DNA of 64,000 nucleotides from Lachnospiraceae bacterium 28-4 (lineage in GTDB: Bacteria; Bacillota; Clostridia; Lachnospirales; Lachnospiraceae): the NCBI GenBank assembly GCA_000403275.2, contig KE159600.1, positions 62,001 to 126,000 of the forward strand. Direction: 5' to 3'. The notes below the pieces were generated by a model. The model was not told the DNA's origin. It worked only from the letters and a program-made list of their open reading frames with translations, and did no database searches. How positions within the stretch are numbered: position 1 is the stretch's first letter; each line of letters opens with the position of its first letter. A program made the position numbers and the translations under genes. Below are positions 9,182 through 16,937 of this stretch, in pieces.

Positions 9182-10354
9182 CTATTCCAAATTCATAATA
9201 TTTATCATTGTATCCAGCCTATGCTTATAAGTATGGTATTTTTTTACCTTCTCATAACCGTTTCTCGCGATCTGCTTCCTTTCCTCTTCATGGCTCAGAT
9301 AATACTCTGTCTTTTCCAGCAGATCCTCATAGCTATCATAGTAGGCAAAGTCAACGCCCGGCTCAAAGCAATCCAACATGTCTTCCTGATAATTGGTAAG
9401 CAGGAATCCTCCGCTTCCCATAATCTCAAAAATTCTTAAAGGAATGCCGGTGCGTATGGAACGCAATGTAATATTCAAATTGATTTTAGAGCATCGGAAA
9501 ATATAAATAGCTTCTTTTCGGTTTCCTGCCATTCCACGATTAATAATATGGGGCATCGCCGGAGTTTTTTTACGCGTATACAGATAGCATTTATATTTTC
9601 TGGAAAGCAGCTCCAGAATCTCCTGCCTCTCCATTGCCGTAATACATCTTGGAAGTACTACTTGTCCATAATATCTGCTATGGCTGAAGGTAGCATCCTC
9701 CCTTTGGATCATATGGTAAATCCCCTGCAGCTTTTCCTGAAGCTCAGGCGTAAGCATTTCTTCCAGCATTAAATTCCCATATATCCTTTTCTGTGCCTGT
9801 ATCAACCCATCTACATAACCTTTTTCAAACCGCCCCAGCGCATTTAATTTCCTGTAGTCATTGAACTGGTTCTCTGCATAAGTTGATCCTATAAAAGATA
9901 TCGGCACAGAATATGCTTCTTCCAATTCTTCGTCCATTTCATAAGAATCATATCTTTCTACATTCGCTGCCAGCGGCAAATAATATACGGTATTAATTCC
10001 TCTTCCTTTCATTTCCTGATAATCTGCTTTATCAAACAAAAAAATGTAATTATAAGGAGAAACTACCGAACAATGCCAAAGCGCCACCAATGGACTGTCA
10101 TATATCCATGCCGCATAAGGAACCTTGCAGACACTGCATGCGATCGCCACAATAGGAAAGTAATTTAGAGAAAATACAAAATCATATTTCTTTTTCGACA
10201 TCATTTCAATCATTTCCTGTTCGCGCTTTTGATTGGAGAAATGATCTTCTTTCCTTTCCAGATTATACTGATCCACCTCGTATTCCCGCCTGTCAAATTC
10301 CGCTTGTATATCATCCCTCCCAAAAGCATTCCAAGTTATGTGCAATACTTTCAT
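9182..10354 (-). CDS. CgeB-like glycosyltransferase, paralog B
   Basis: A 390-residue paralog of the genes at 6864-8036 and 10389-11555. It begins MKVLHITWNAFG, carries the DUF3880-like N-terminal half with the aromatic IYDSPLVALWHC loop, and ends in the GT-B C-terminal half with SKINLNITLRSIRTGIPLR. AGAGGAAATT precedes the ATG. The three copies differ enough in sequence that they are old duplicates, which fits successive additions of different sugars rather than gene dosage. Substrate unknown. Confidence 0.82.
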   Translation of the reverse strand: MKVLHITWNAFGRDDIQAEFDRREYEVDQYNLERKEDHFSNQKREQEMIEMMSKKKYDFVFSLNYFPIVAIACSVCKVPYAAWIYDSPLVALWHCSVVSPYNYIFLFDKADYQEMKGRGINTVYYLPLAANVERYDSYEMDEELEEAYSVPISFIGSTYAENQFNDYRKLNALGRFEKGYVDGLIQAQKRIYGNLMLEEMLTPELQEKLQGIYHMIQREDATFSHSRYYGQVVLPRCITAMERQEILELLSRKYKCYLYTRKKTPAMPHIINRGMAGNRKEAIYIFRCSKINLNITLRSIRTGIPLRIFEIMGSGGFLLTNYQEDMLDCFEPGVDFAYYDSYEDLLEKTEYYLSHEEERKQIARNGYEKVKKYHTYKHRLDTMINIMNLE

Positions 10355-10388
10355 AATTTCCTCTCATTCCACCATACAGACATTTCCA

Positions 10389-11555
10389 TCACTCTCCCAT
10401 CTGTATTAGTAATTGTTTAATTCGATCCGTATAAGTATGTCCTTCTTTTACTTTTTGGTATCCATTCCTCGCAATCTGCTTCCTTTCTTCCTCATGATTT
10501 AAATAATAATCCGTAAGATAAAGCAATTCTTTCTTGCTCGAATAATATATATAATCAATCCCCGGTTCAAAATACTCTAAAAAATCCTGCTGATAATTGG
10601 TGAGCAGAAAACCTCCGCATCCCATAATATCCATAGCCCGCAGCGGAATGCCTGTATGTATGCTGCGCAAAGTCATATTCAGGTTGATTTTAGAATTTTT
10701 AAAAACAAGTGGCATTTCTTTCACATAATCTACCGTTCCGCAATTTATCACATTTTTAATATCAGAATCCTGCTCCGGCGCGTACACCTTCACCTGGTGG
10801 CTCTCTCCCAGCAGTCCCAATTGTTCTACCCTTTGCTCCCCAGTCATCTTTCTGGCAAGAAAATAGTTGGCATAAATCCATGCGTCAGTTTCCCATTCAT
10901 CCTCTTCCTTTTTTATCGGGCAAACTCTTTGCAGTTCTCTCAGAATATTATCCGTCAAAAGCTCCTCCAAAATAAAATTCCCATATAGTTCAGCCTGCAT
11001 TTTCATAATCGCCTGTAAATATCCCAATGCATATTCATCAATTTCATCAATGTATTGAAAAAAATCCTGCCTTGCCTCATTATATGTGGAACCGACAAAA
11101 GAAATATCCGCGCTATATCTCTCACTCTCCGCCTTTTTCAATTTATCATAATATTTTACCTGAGCTGCCATTGGCAAATAAAATGCATGTTTTACACCAT
11201 ATCGTTTAAATTCATAAAATAAAGATTTATCAAAAAAGAAAATGTAATTCGTATCCAGCATTGTATACTTAGAATAAAGAAGCATATACGGGGTATCGTA
11301 AATCCATGATGCATATTTTATTGCATGTTGATTACATACCCGAGCTGCTATAGGAAAAAAATTAAAAGAAAAAACAAACCGGTATTCTTTCTCCTTCAGC
11401 ACATCTGTCAGCCGTTGGCACAAAACATCGTTATTACGCATATTTTCCTTCCCAAACGGCCAAGGAAAGATATCCACCTCACAATCTGCTTTTTGGAATT
11501 CTTCTATAACATATTCCTGTCCAAAACTATCCCATTCCAACATCAATATATTCAT
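10389..11555 (-). CDS. CgeB-like glycosyltransferase, paralog C
   Basis: About 388 residues, the first gene after flagellin. It begins MNILMLEWDSFGQE, matching the starts of paralogs A and B. An ATG four codons upstream (11567) is possible, but the ATG at 11555 has GGAG six bases before it and agrees with the paralogs. The C-terminal half has SKINLNMTLRSIHTGIPLR and the conserved NHEEERKQIARNGYQKV tail. It is separated from flagellin by a strong hairpin terminator, so the modification operon is either fed by read-through or by a promoter inside the short gap, which I could not identify. Confidence 0.82.
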   Translation of the reverse strand: MNILMLEWDSFGQEYVIEEFQKADCEVDIFPWPFGKENMRNNDVLCQRLTDVLKEKEYRFVFSFNFFPIAARVCNQHAIKYASWIYDTPYMLLYSKYTMLDTNYIFFFDKSLFYEFKRYGVKHAFYLPMAAQVKYYDKLKKAESERYSADISFVGSTYNEARQDFFQYIDEIDEYALGYLQAIMKMQAELYGNFILEELLTDNILRELQRVCPIKKEEDEWETDAWIYANYFLARKMTGEQRVEQLGLLGESHQVKVYAPEQDSDIKNVINCGTVDYVKEMPLVFKNSKINLNMTLRSIHTGIPLRAMDIMGCGGFLLTNYQQDFLEYFEPGIDYIYYSSKKELLYLTDYYLNHEEERKQIARNGYQKVKEGHTYTDRIKQLLIQMGE

Positions 11556-11588
11556 ATTGTTCTCCATACTTCCTGAAATTTTATATCA

Positions 11589-11617
11589 AAAGAGAGCTGG
11601 AATTTCCAGCTCTCTTT
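11589..11617 (-). terminator. Hairpin terminator after flagellin
   Basis: Perfect 12-base inverted repeat AAAGAGAGCTGG / CCAGCTCTCTTT around a five-base loop, 43 bases after the flagellin stop. The minus-strand transcript leaves the stem with a short T run (TTTT, then GATAT). It separates the highly expressed flagellin message from the downstream modification genes. Confidence 0.8.
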
Positions 11618-11659
11618 GAACACTTTATAAAGTGCTGTACTTCGCAAACATCTAATAAT

Positions 11660-12484
11660 TTACTGAAGTAAGGATAATACACCCTGATTTGACTGATTAG
11701 CCTGTGCCAACATTGCCTGACCTGCCTGAGCAAGAATCTGGTTATTAGCATAAGTAACCATAGACTTAGCCATGTCTGTATCACGAATACGAGATTCAGC
11801 TGCCGTTGTATTCTCAACAATGTTATCCAAGTTGTTGATCGTATGATCCAAACGGTTCTGAACGGCACCAAGTGCGGAACGCTGAGAAGCAACTGTCTCA
11901 ATAGCGCTCTTAACAACATCAATGAAGCTTGCAACGCTGCCATATTTGCTGTTTGTCTTCCAATCCTGAGATGTCAGTTTGGAATGAAGCTTGCTAGCCT
12001 GCATATTGGAAATTTCAACGCTCATTGTTTCGCCGCTTTCATTACCAACCTGGAATGAATATGTGCCAGTAGTAGACAATACTTTCTGGTCATTGAACTT
12101 GGTTGTTGTTGCAACACGGTCAATTTCAGAGATCAGCTGATTAATTTCATCGGCAATGTATTTCTTCTGAACAGAAGTATATGTTCCGTTCGATGCCTTA
12201 ACTGTCAGCTCGTTCATTCTCTGCAGCATATCCGTAACTTCGCCCAAAGCACCTTCTGCAGACTGTACTAAAGAAACTGCATCCTGAGCATTTGCAGATG
12301 CCTGATCCAAACCTCTGATCTGACGTCTCATTTTTTCAGAAACGGAAAGTCCTGCTGCATCATCTGCTGCACGGTTAATCTTATAACCGGATGATAATTT
12401 CTCTGTCTGTGATGCCTGTTTGCTCGTTGTGATTCCTAACATTCTGTTAGAGTTCATAGCTGTAAGATTGTGTTGTACTACCAT
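11660..12484 (-). CDS. hag: Flagellin
   Basis: A short flagellin of 274 residues made of the D0 and D1 segments only, with almost no variable outer domain. The N-terminus MVVQHNLTAMNSNRML and KLSSGYKINRAADDAAGL, and the C-terminus with NNLDNIVENTTAAESRIRDT and AGQAMLAQANQSNQGVLSLL, are the conserved polymerising parts. The start at 12484 has AAGGAGG eight bases upstream; the longer open frame lacks support. A sigma-28 promoter lies at 12609-12635 and a CsrA-type hairpin just before the ribosome binding site. Several lysines in the surface part are possible FliB targets. Confidence 0.96.
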   Translation of the reverse strand: MVVQHNLTAMNSNRMLGITTSKQASQTEKLSSGYKINRAADDAAGLSVSEKMRRQIRGLDQASANAQDAVSLVQSAEGALGEVTDMLQRMNELTVKASNGTYTSVQKKYIADEINQLISEIDRVATTTKFNDQKVLSTTGTYSFQVGNESGETMSVEISNMQASKLHSKLTSQDWKTNSKYGSVASFIDVVKSAIETVASQRSALGAVQNRLDHTINNLDNIVENTTAAESRIRDTDMAKSMVTYANNQILAQAGQAMLAQANQSNQGVLSLLQ

Positions 12485-12506
12485 AATATATTCCTCCTTG
12501 AATATT

Positions 12507-12526
12507 AAGTGGCTTCCCTGCCACTT
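12507..12526 (-). promoter_or_regulatory. Candidate CsrA-binding hairpin in flagellin leader
   Basis: In the flagellin mRNA a stem of AAGTGGC pairing with GCCACTT carries the loop AGGGAA, which contains the GGA core of CsrA sites. It lies 13 bases before a second GGA within the AAGGAGG ribosome binding site. This two-site layout matches the way CsrA represses hag translation in Bacillus subtilis, where FliW relieves repression; both partners are encoded here. Confidence 0.65.
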
Positions 12527-12608
12527 TGTTTTCATGTCAGGTTCGGCCCTAGGTTTCCTCACCTTCCATTTGTTTTGTTTGCTAAGTAATTTACTTTACT
12601 TGTATATT

Positions 12609-12635
12609 ATATCGGAACGATTTCCGAATACTTTA
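12609..12635 (-). promoter_or_regulatory. Sigma-28 promoter of flagellin
   Basis: TAAA, a 15-base spacer and TCCGATAT on the minus strand, matching the sigma-28 (SigD/FliA) consensus TAAA-N15-GCCGATAA except for the first base of the -10 and its last base. It lies about 125 bases upstream of the flagellin start, giving a long leader. Two further copies of the same pattern sit before flaG and flgM. Confidence 0.88.
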
Positions 12636-12653
12636 TACCTGAATTAAATTTTT

Positions 12654-13127
12654 TTATTTTTTTTTGTCCATAAATTGAGGCGACACCATTTGGGATTTGT
12701 TCATATTCCTGTAATAATTCAAAGCTACCTTGGAACTTCTTCTCCCTTTCTTTAATTCTTGTTTTGCATTAGCAAAAAAAATCTCCGCCAACTTCTTGTT
12801 TCTTGCCTCCTGCGCCTGTATTGCTATACTTTTCTCTGTCACCTCTGCAATTTTTTCCTGCAAAATAGCGATCTGGGTTCTATACTTACTTTTTCCTGCC
12901 ACAAGCTGCTCTTTAATATGGGCATACAAACTTTCAAATCCTTCATCCAGCTTGCCCAGCTCATCAATAAGTCTTCCCTTTTCTTCTATGCTACTGTCAA
13001 AATCATCCTCAGAAACAGGTATCGTATTTAAAATTTGTTCCTGCCTGATGCCAAGCTTTTCAATTCTATCCAATACATCCAGTTTTTTATACAGGCTCTC
13101 TTCCAAAACCTGAAGATAATTCTCCAT
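12654..13127 (-). CDS. fliT: FliT-like flagellar chaperone
   Basis: A 157-residue, almost wholly helical and charged protein with coiled-coil character, without signal peptide. It directly follows fliS and overlaps its stop, the place where FliT (the export chaperone for the filament cap FliD) is found. The family is poorly conserved, so the name rests mostly on position, size and composition. A FlgN-like chaperone is the alternative. Confidence 0.6.
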   Translation of the reverse strand: MENYLQVLEESLYKKLDVLDRIEKLGIRQEQILNTIPVSEDDFDSSIEEKGRLIDELGKLDEGFESLYAHIKEQLVAGKSKYRTQIAILQEKIAEVTEKSIAIQAQEARNKKLAEIFFANAKQELKKGRRSSKVALNYYRNMNKSQMVSPQFMDKKK

Positions 13128-13513
13128 TATGCCTTACCTTTCTCTCTGTTTATGCGCATGACTTCTTTCCATGTATCCCTTACAGATCGAAGGTGCTCGC
13201 AAATCTCATCCAAGATCTCCTTATCTTTCTTCATATTGGCCTCTACCAAACGCCGGTCAAGATATACATATATATTTTCGAATTCCTGCGCCACTGGATA
13301 TTTCATATCCAAAGTCTCTCTCAGATATCGTATAATCTTTTCTGTCTTGATCATATTATTATGGGCTTTCTCGATATCACTCTGTTCCAGCCCCATTATA
13401 GCAATATTACAGAATTTAATAGCGCCTTCATAAAGCATCAGCGTAAGTTCTGCGGGTGAAGCAGTCATTACTTTATTACTGCTGTATTGTTCATACCTGT
13501 TTGGTAGAGCCAT
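13127..13513 (-). CDS. fliS: Flagellar export chaperone FliS
   Basis: A 128-residue FliS: starts MALPNRYEQYSSNKVMTASP, followed by ELTLMLYEGAIKFCNIA, the conserved four-helix bundle N-terminus. It binds the C-terminus of unassembled flagellin and delivers it for export. It is coupled to fliD upstream (four-base gap) and fliT downstream (overlap). Transcription comes from the sigma-28 promoter before flaG. Confidence 0.93.
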   Translation of the reverse strand: MALPNRYEQYSSNKVMTASPAELTLMLYEGAIKFCNIAIMGLEQSDIEKAHNNMIKTEKIIRYLRETLDMKYPVAQEFENIYVYLDRRLVEANMKKDKEILDEICEHLRSVRDTWKEVMRINREKGKA

Positions 13514-13517
13514 AATT

Positions 13518-15545
13518 TTACATTCCTCCTAATAAGCTTGATACTGCGCTTTGGTTAGACTGCATCTTTGCCATTGCAGTTTCCATTGCACTAAACTTCT
13601 TATACCACTTATCCTCCATTGCTGTCAACCTAGCTTCTTGTTTTTTAATTTTTTCCGCATAATCTTTATAATCTTCCTGCATTCTCTTATCATCATAGAA
13701 AGAACCAAAACTTCTGATCCCCTCTACGCTCCTGGATTGCCTATCCAGCTCGGCATACAGGTTCTGCGATAACTGGGAGAAAAATGCGATAACAGTATCT
13801 GGATCCGAAGCAATAGCAGCTTTTAGTTCATTATCTTTTGAGCTGACGGCCGAGTCATCCTCATCACCATTAATGTGATACGCGTTTCTTTCATTTTCAG
13901 CCGCACTGAAATAACCCAGTGTCTCAATACCAAAATTCGCCAAATACATCTGTTTGCCATTCACCGTCGCTCCCTGAAGCATAATATTTTTCATGGCCGA
14001 AGATATCGTAGATAAATTGGAATCCCTGCGAAGTATCGAATCTTTGATTTTCGTTTCCCATTTTTCAACATCCGAATCTGAAAGTTCTTTCTTTTCTTCG
14101 TCTGTCAACGGTTCATAATCCTTTGCAGCCTCTGCATTGTACAGCTTATCCATTTCATTGATCAGGGAATTATATTCTTTGAGGAAGTTCTTAACTATAT
14201 TATAAACACCGTCCGTATCGCGTCTGGTAGTCAGCGTTATTTCATCGCTGCTTTCCTGCAATGCAGTAATCGTCAATCCATTTACCTCAAAAGTATTACT
14301 TTCTCCATAATAGTCCACACCATTTAAAACAATATGCGCATCCTCGCCATCAATCTTTTTTGCATTGCTGCCTTTCAGATTTCCCATATCCGGCTTCTTG
14401 GACTCTTCCACGATATCATGAGCTGTTTTGATTTTAGCGCGCCATGCCTGATCCACCTCTGTTCTCAGCGTATCACTGGCCGTAATATTTGCCGGATCAT
14501 CCAGGTTCAAATAGCTTTCTACCTTCCCGATGCTCTTCTCTGTCTCTTCCAGCTCCTTCTGCTGGCTCTCATATTTTTCAACCGCCGACAGCTTGCCTTG
14601 CAGTTTTGCCAACTTATCCTTATCCTCTTCCGTTGCATCCTCTCCGGCATCCTCAATTTGAGTTTTCAAGGAATCGATCTCTTTCTTTAAGTCATCCTTA
14701 TTTACATCTTTTATGTCTGCGCCATACTCCTCAGAAAATGCCTTCTCGCTTTCTGCCAATGCGTCATTCTGTTTTTGCTTCGTCTTTAACAGCTCTTCTC
14801 TTTGGCTTATATACCCTTTCAAGCGGCTGGACACTTCTTGGTCAACAGCTTCCTCTATATCAGCTTCGGACATGTTATTATACTTCTCATATTCCTTTAT
14901 CGTCTTCTCATCATAAGAAAGAATACCAAGCTTCTTTAACGCATCCGTTCCATCCTCATTAGCTGCCGTAATGCTGAAATTATTGATCTCTCCACTTTTT
15001 TTAGACGCGATATGGAAACGCTTATTTTTCTCGTCAAAGCTTGCTTCCACTCCCGCTTCCCGCAGTGTATTCACGAAACTGCCTATCGTCATATCTTCTG
15101 TTATCGATATATCGGTTGATTTACCACCCGTTGTAACTGTAATCGTACTGCCCGCTTTAATCCCCAGATCAGAAAGGCTGCTTTCGCTCGTCACGTCGCC
15201 TTCTACCTTATCTCCCGTCATATATCCAGTCTTTGCCAGCCCTTCCACCTTTAACTTCTGGGTTGCGTCCATAGCATTATCACCGCTTATCACACTAGCA
15301 ATCGCAGAATTGGAGACGTCCGTAATTTTTTTGCTATAATCTGTAGCAAGCCTCATATTTCCAATGGTATTCTGAAAAAGTTTATAAATCTTGGCATTTA
15401 ATTCTTTCCAAGCATCCTGTTTCCACTGAATCGTTGTCTGTTTTTTCTTAACGCTGTCTACTTTCGTTTTCTGCGCCTTCACCAGCTCCGAAATGATACT
15501 TTCCGTATCCAGCCCTGAATTCATACCCGTAATTCTAATCGGCAT
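13518..15545 (-). CDS. fliD: Flagellar cap protein FliD
   Basis: A 675-residue FliD. The N-terminus MPIRITGMNSGLDTESIISE and the C-terminal part with YDDKRMQEDYKDYAEKI and an end in SSLLGGM are typical. It is longer than usual (about 450-500 residues): residues about 215-360 form an inserted, very acidic and lysine-rich stretch predicted to be a coiled coil, rich in EEL, KLQ and EDA runs. The cap directs folding of exported flagellin at the filament tip and may bind mucus. GGAGGAGAG precedes the ATG. Confidence 0.93.
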   Translation of the reverse strand: MPIRITGMNSGLDTESIISELVKAQKTKVDSVKKKQTTIQWKQDAWKELNAKIYKLFQNTIGNMRLATDYSKKITDVSNSAIASVISGDNAMDATQKLKVEGLAKTGYMTGDKVEGDVTSESSLSDLGIKAGSTITVTTGGKSTDISITEDMTIGSFVNTLREAGVEASFDEKNKRFHIASKKSGEINNFSITAANEDGTDALKKLGILSYDEKTIKEYEKYNNMSEADIEEAVDQEVSSRLKGYISQREELLKTKQKQNDALAESEKAFSEEYGADIKDVNKDDLKKEIDSLKTQIEDAGEDATEEDKDKLAKLQGKLSAVEKYESQQKELEETEKSIGKVESYLNLDDPANITASDTLRTEVDQAWRAKIKTAHDIVEESKKPDMGNLKGSNAKKIDGEDAHIVLNGVDYYGESNTFEVNGLTITALQESSDEITLTTRRDTDGVYNIVKNFLKEYNSLINEMDKLYNAEAAKDYEPLTDEEKKELSDSDVEKWETKIKDSILRRDSNLSTISSAMKNIMLQGATVNGKQMYLANFGIETLGYFSAAENERNAYHINGDEDDSAVSSKDNELKAAIASDPDTVIAFFSQLSQNLYAELDRQSRSVEGIRSFGSFYDDKRMQEDYKDYAEKIKKQEARLTAMEDKWYKKFSAMETAMAKMQSNQSAVSSLLGGM

Positions 15546-15574
15546 ATGTCTCTCCTCCTATTTTCATTTTCGCG

Positions 15575-16000
15575 TCACATTCTCTCATCAATCATAATTC
15601 CAGCCAGTTCCCAGACCTTCGCAATCATATCCAAAGTCTCTTCCGGCGGAAATTCCTTAATCACTTCCTTAGTATCCTTATCCACGATCTTAATCATAAC
15701 TCTATTCGTTCCATCGTGGATTCCAAACACCGCCTCCGAATGGGGCATATTTTTATTCAGTTGTTCAACAGCCTTTTTGATCTTTTCGTTCGCATTCTGT
15801 TGCTGCTCTGAACTCTGATTACCTGCACCTTGCCCCTCCTTGCCGTCTGCCCTTGCTACGGATACTGTAACTTGGTCTACATTCGCAACTTGTGCAGGAG
15901 TGGAAACGTCCTTGTTTTCCGCTGCTTCGCTTGTTCTGACCGGTTTCTGAACCGCCTGTGACTGAATCGTCATTACACTTCCTAATGGTTCTATAGCCAT
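15575..16000 (-). CDS. flaG: FlaG family protein
   Basis: A 141-residue FlaG. The first half is a low-complexity linker rich in Gln, Ala and Ser; the second half has the family core EAVFGIHDGTNRVMIKIVD and VIKEFPPEETLDMIAKVWE. FlaG is a small filament-associated protein that limits filament length in some bacteria. The ATG follows CGGAGGTGATC. It is the first gene of the sigma-28 operon flaG-fliD-fliS-fliT. Confidence 0.92.
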   Translation of the reverse strand: MAIEPLGSVMTIQSQAVQKPVRTSEAAENKDVSTPAQVANVDQVTVSVARADGKEGQGAGNQSSEQQQNANEKIKKAVEQLNKNMPHSEAVFGIHDGTNRVMIKIVDKDTKEVIKEFPPEETLDMIAKVWELAGIMIDERM

Positions 16001-16073
16001 TGTTGATCACCTCCGTGTGATGTTAAAATTTGTTAAGTAACATAATGACATTTGTCATTAACGTCTATCTATT

Positions 16074-16100
16074 ATATCGGATAAATTTTGTAATAATTTA
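16074..16100 (-). promoter_or_regulatory. Sigma-28 promoter of flaG operon
   Basis: TAAA, exactly 15 bases, then TCCGATAT on the minus strand, 74 bases before the flaG start. It is base-for-base the same -35 and -10 as in front of flagellin. Confidence 0.87.
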
Positions 16101-16103
16101 CCC

Positions 16104-16145
16104 TTTTCACTGCATTTTCTCGTCCTCGAGAAGATGCAGTGAAAA
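16104..16145 (-). terminator. Long hairpin after csrA, AGGA loop
   Basis: Two 19-base arms with a single G-U pair surround the four-base loop, which reads AGGA in the csrA transcript. It lies 78 bases after the csrA stop and ends directly before the flaG promoter, so it probably insulates the two operons. There is no T run after the stem on the minus strand, so it may act as a 3' end stabiliser or as a CsrA-binding stem instead. Confidence 0.5.
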
Positions 16146-16222
16146 AAGATGCCCCTATTTCAGAATTTTTCATTCCAAAATCAGGACATCCTTTTCCTTC
16201 TTTTTATACTAAAACATCATTA

Positions 16223-16441
16223 CTATTCCAACATCTTTTTTAAAGCTTCCATTCCATCCATATGCACCGCTTCTTCATTCGCATTCTGTATCTGCACATA
16301 GACTTCTTTCCGGTATATCGGAACTTCTTTCGGCGCTGAGATGCCTATCTTCACCTGTTCGCCCTTGATCTCCAGAATCGTAATTTCTACATTATTATTA
16401 ATAATCAGGGCTTCGTTCTTTTTTCTGGATAAAGCTAACAT
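16223..16441 (-). CDS. csrA: Translational regulator CsrA
   Basis: A 72-residue CsrA: starts MLALSRKKNEALIINNNVEI, followed by VKIGISAPKEVPIYRKEVY, the five-strand RNA-binding core with its conserved basic residues. It binds GGA motifs in leaders, in Firmicutes mainly that of flagellin. The start codon follows the fliW stop directly, so the two are co-translated, which matches the FliW-CsrA partner switch. Confidence 0.96.
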   Translation of the reverse strand: MLALSRKKNEALIINNNVEITILEIKGEQVKIGISAPKEVPIYRKEVYVQIQNANEEAVHMDGMEALKKMLE

Positions 16442-16897
16442 CTATTCACCCGCTTTCCTTGCCTGCAGGATATCATAAATAGGGAATTTTACTTTATATA
16501 CATCTCCTTCTACGATTACCTGGCATGCTTTTCTGTTGGCACCATTGATTATGATAGGCCCTTTCAAATTTACCGTCATTTTTTCCAGTTCCTGCGGTAC
16601 GGAAACGGTAACAAGCACCAGCAATTCATCCTGCTTCCATTCTCCAAGAACTTTTAATAGCTCATCCTCTATTTCCGGATTATAATCTTCCTTCACAAAC
16701 AGGGGATCCATCACCGGCATCGCAAACCCCGGCTCCTGTAACGACTGCAGCCAATGAATCGTAGCGATGCCGTCGTCCTCATCGTGAAGCAGGGTAAACT
16801 GGGTCAAATCAGGAAATCCGATAATCCCGCCCGGGAAAGTAATTATCTTCTCTTCTTCAATCGTAACCTCTCCGAATACTTTTGTTTGTAATGTCAT
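16442..16897 (-). CDS. fliW: Flagellar assembly factor FliW
   Basis: A 151-residue FliW with the signatures ITFPGGIIGFPDLTQFTLL and PLFVKEDYNPEI. FliW binds CsrA and is displaced by unexported flagellin, so flagellin controls its own translation. It lies between flgL and csrA in the flgM operon, the usual Firmicute order. Confidence 0.95.
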   Translation of the reverse strand: MTLQTKVFGEVTIEEEKIITFPGGIIGFPDLTQFTLLHDEDDGIATIHWLQSLQEPGFAMPVMDPLFVKEDYNPEIEDELLKVLGEWKQDELLVLVTVSVPQELEKMTVNLKGPIIINGANRKACQVIVEGDVYKVKFPIYDILQARKAGE

Positions 16898-16937
16898 ACC
16901 TTCTCCTTATTTTCCACCGCTTTATCATTTATCATCT

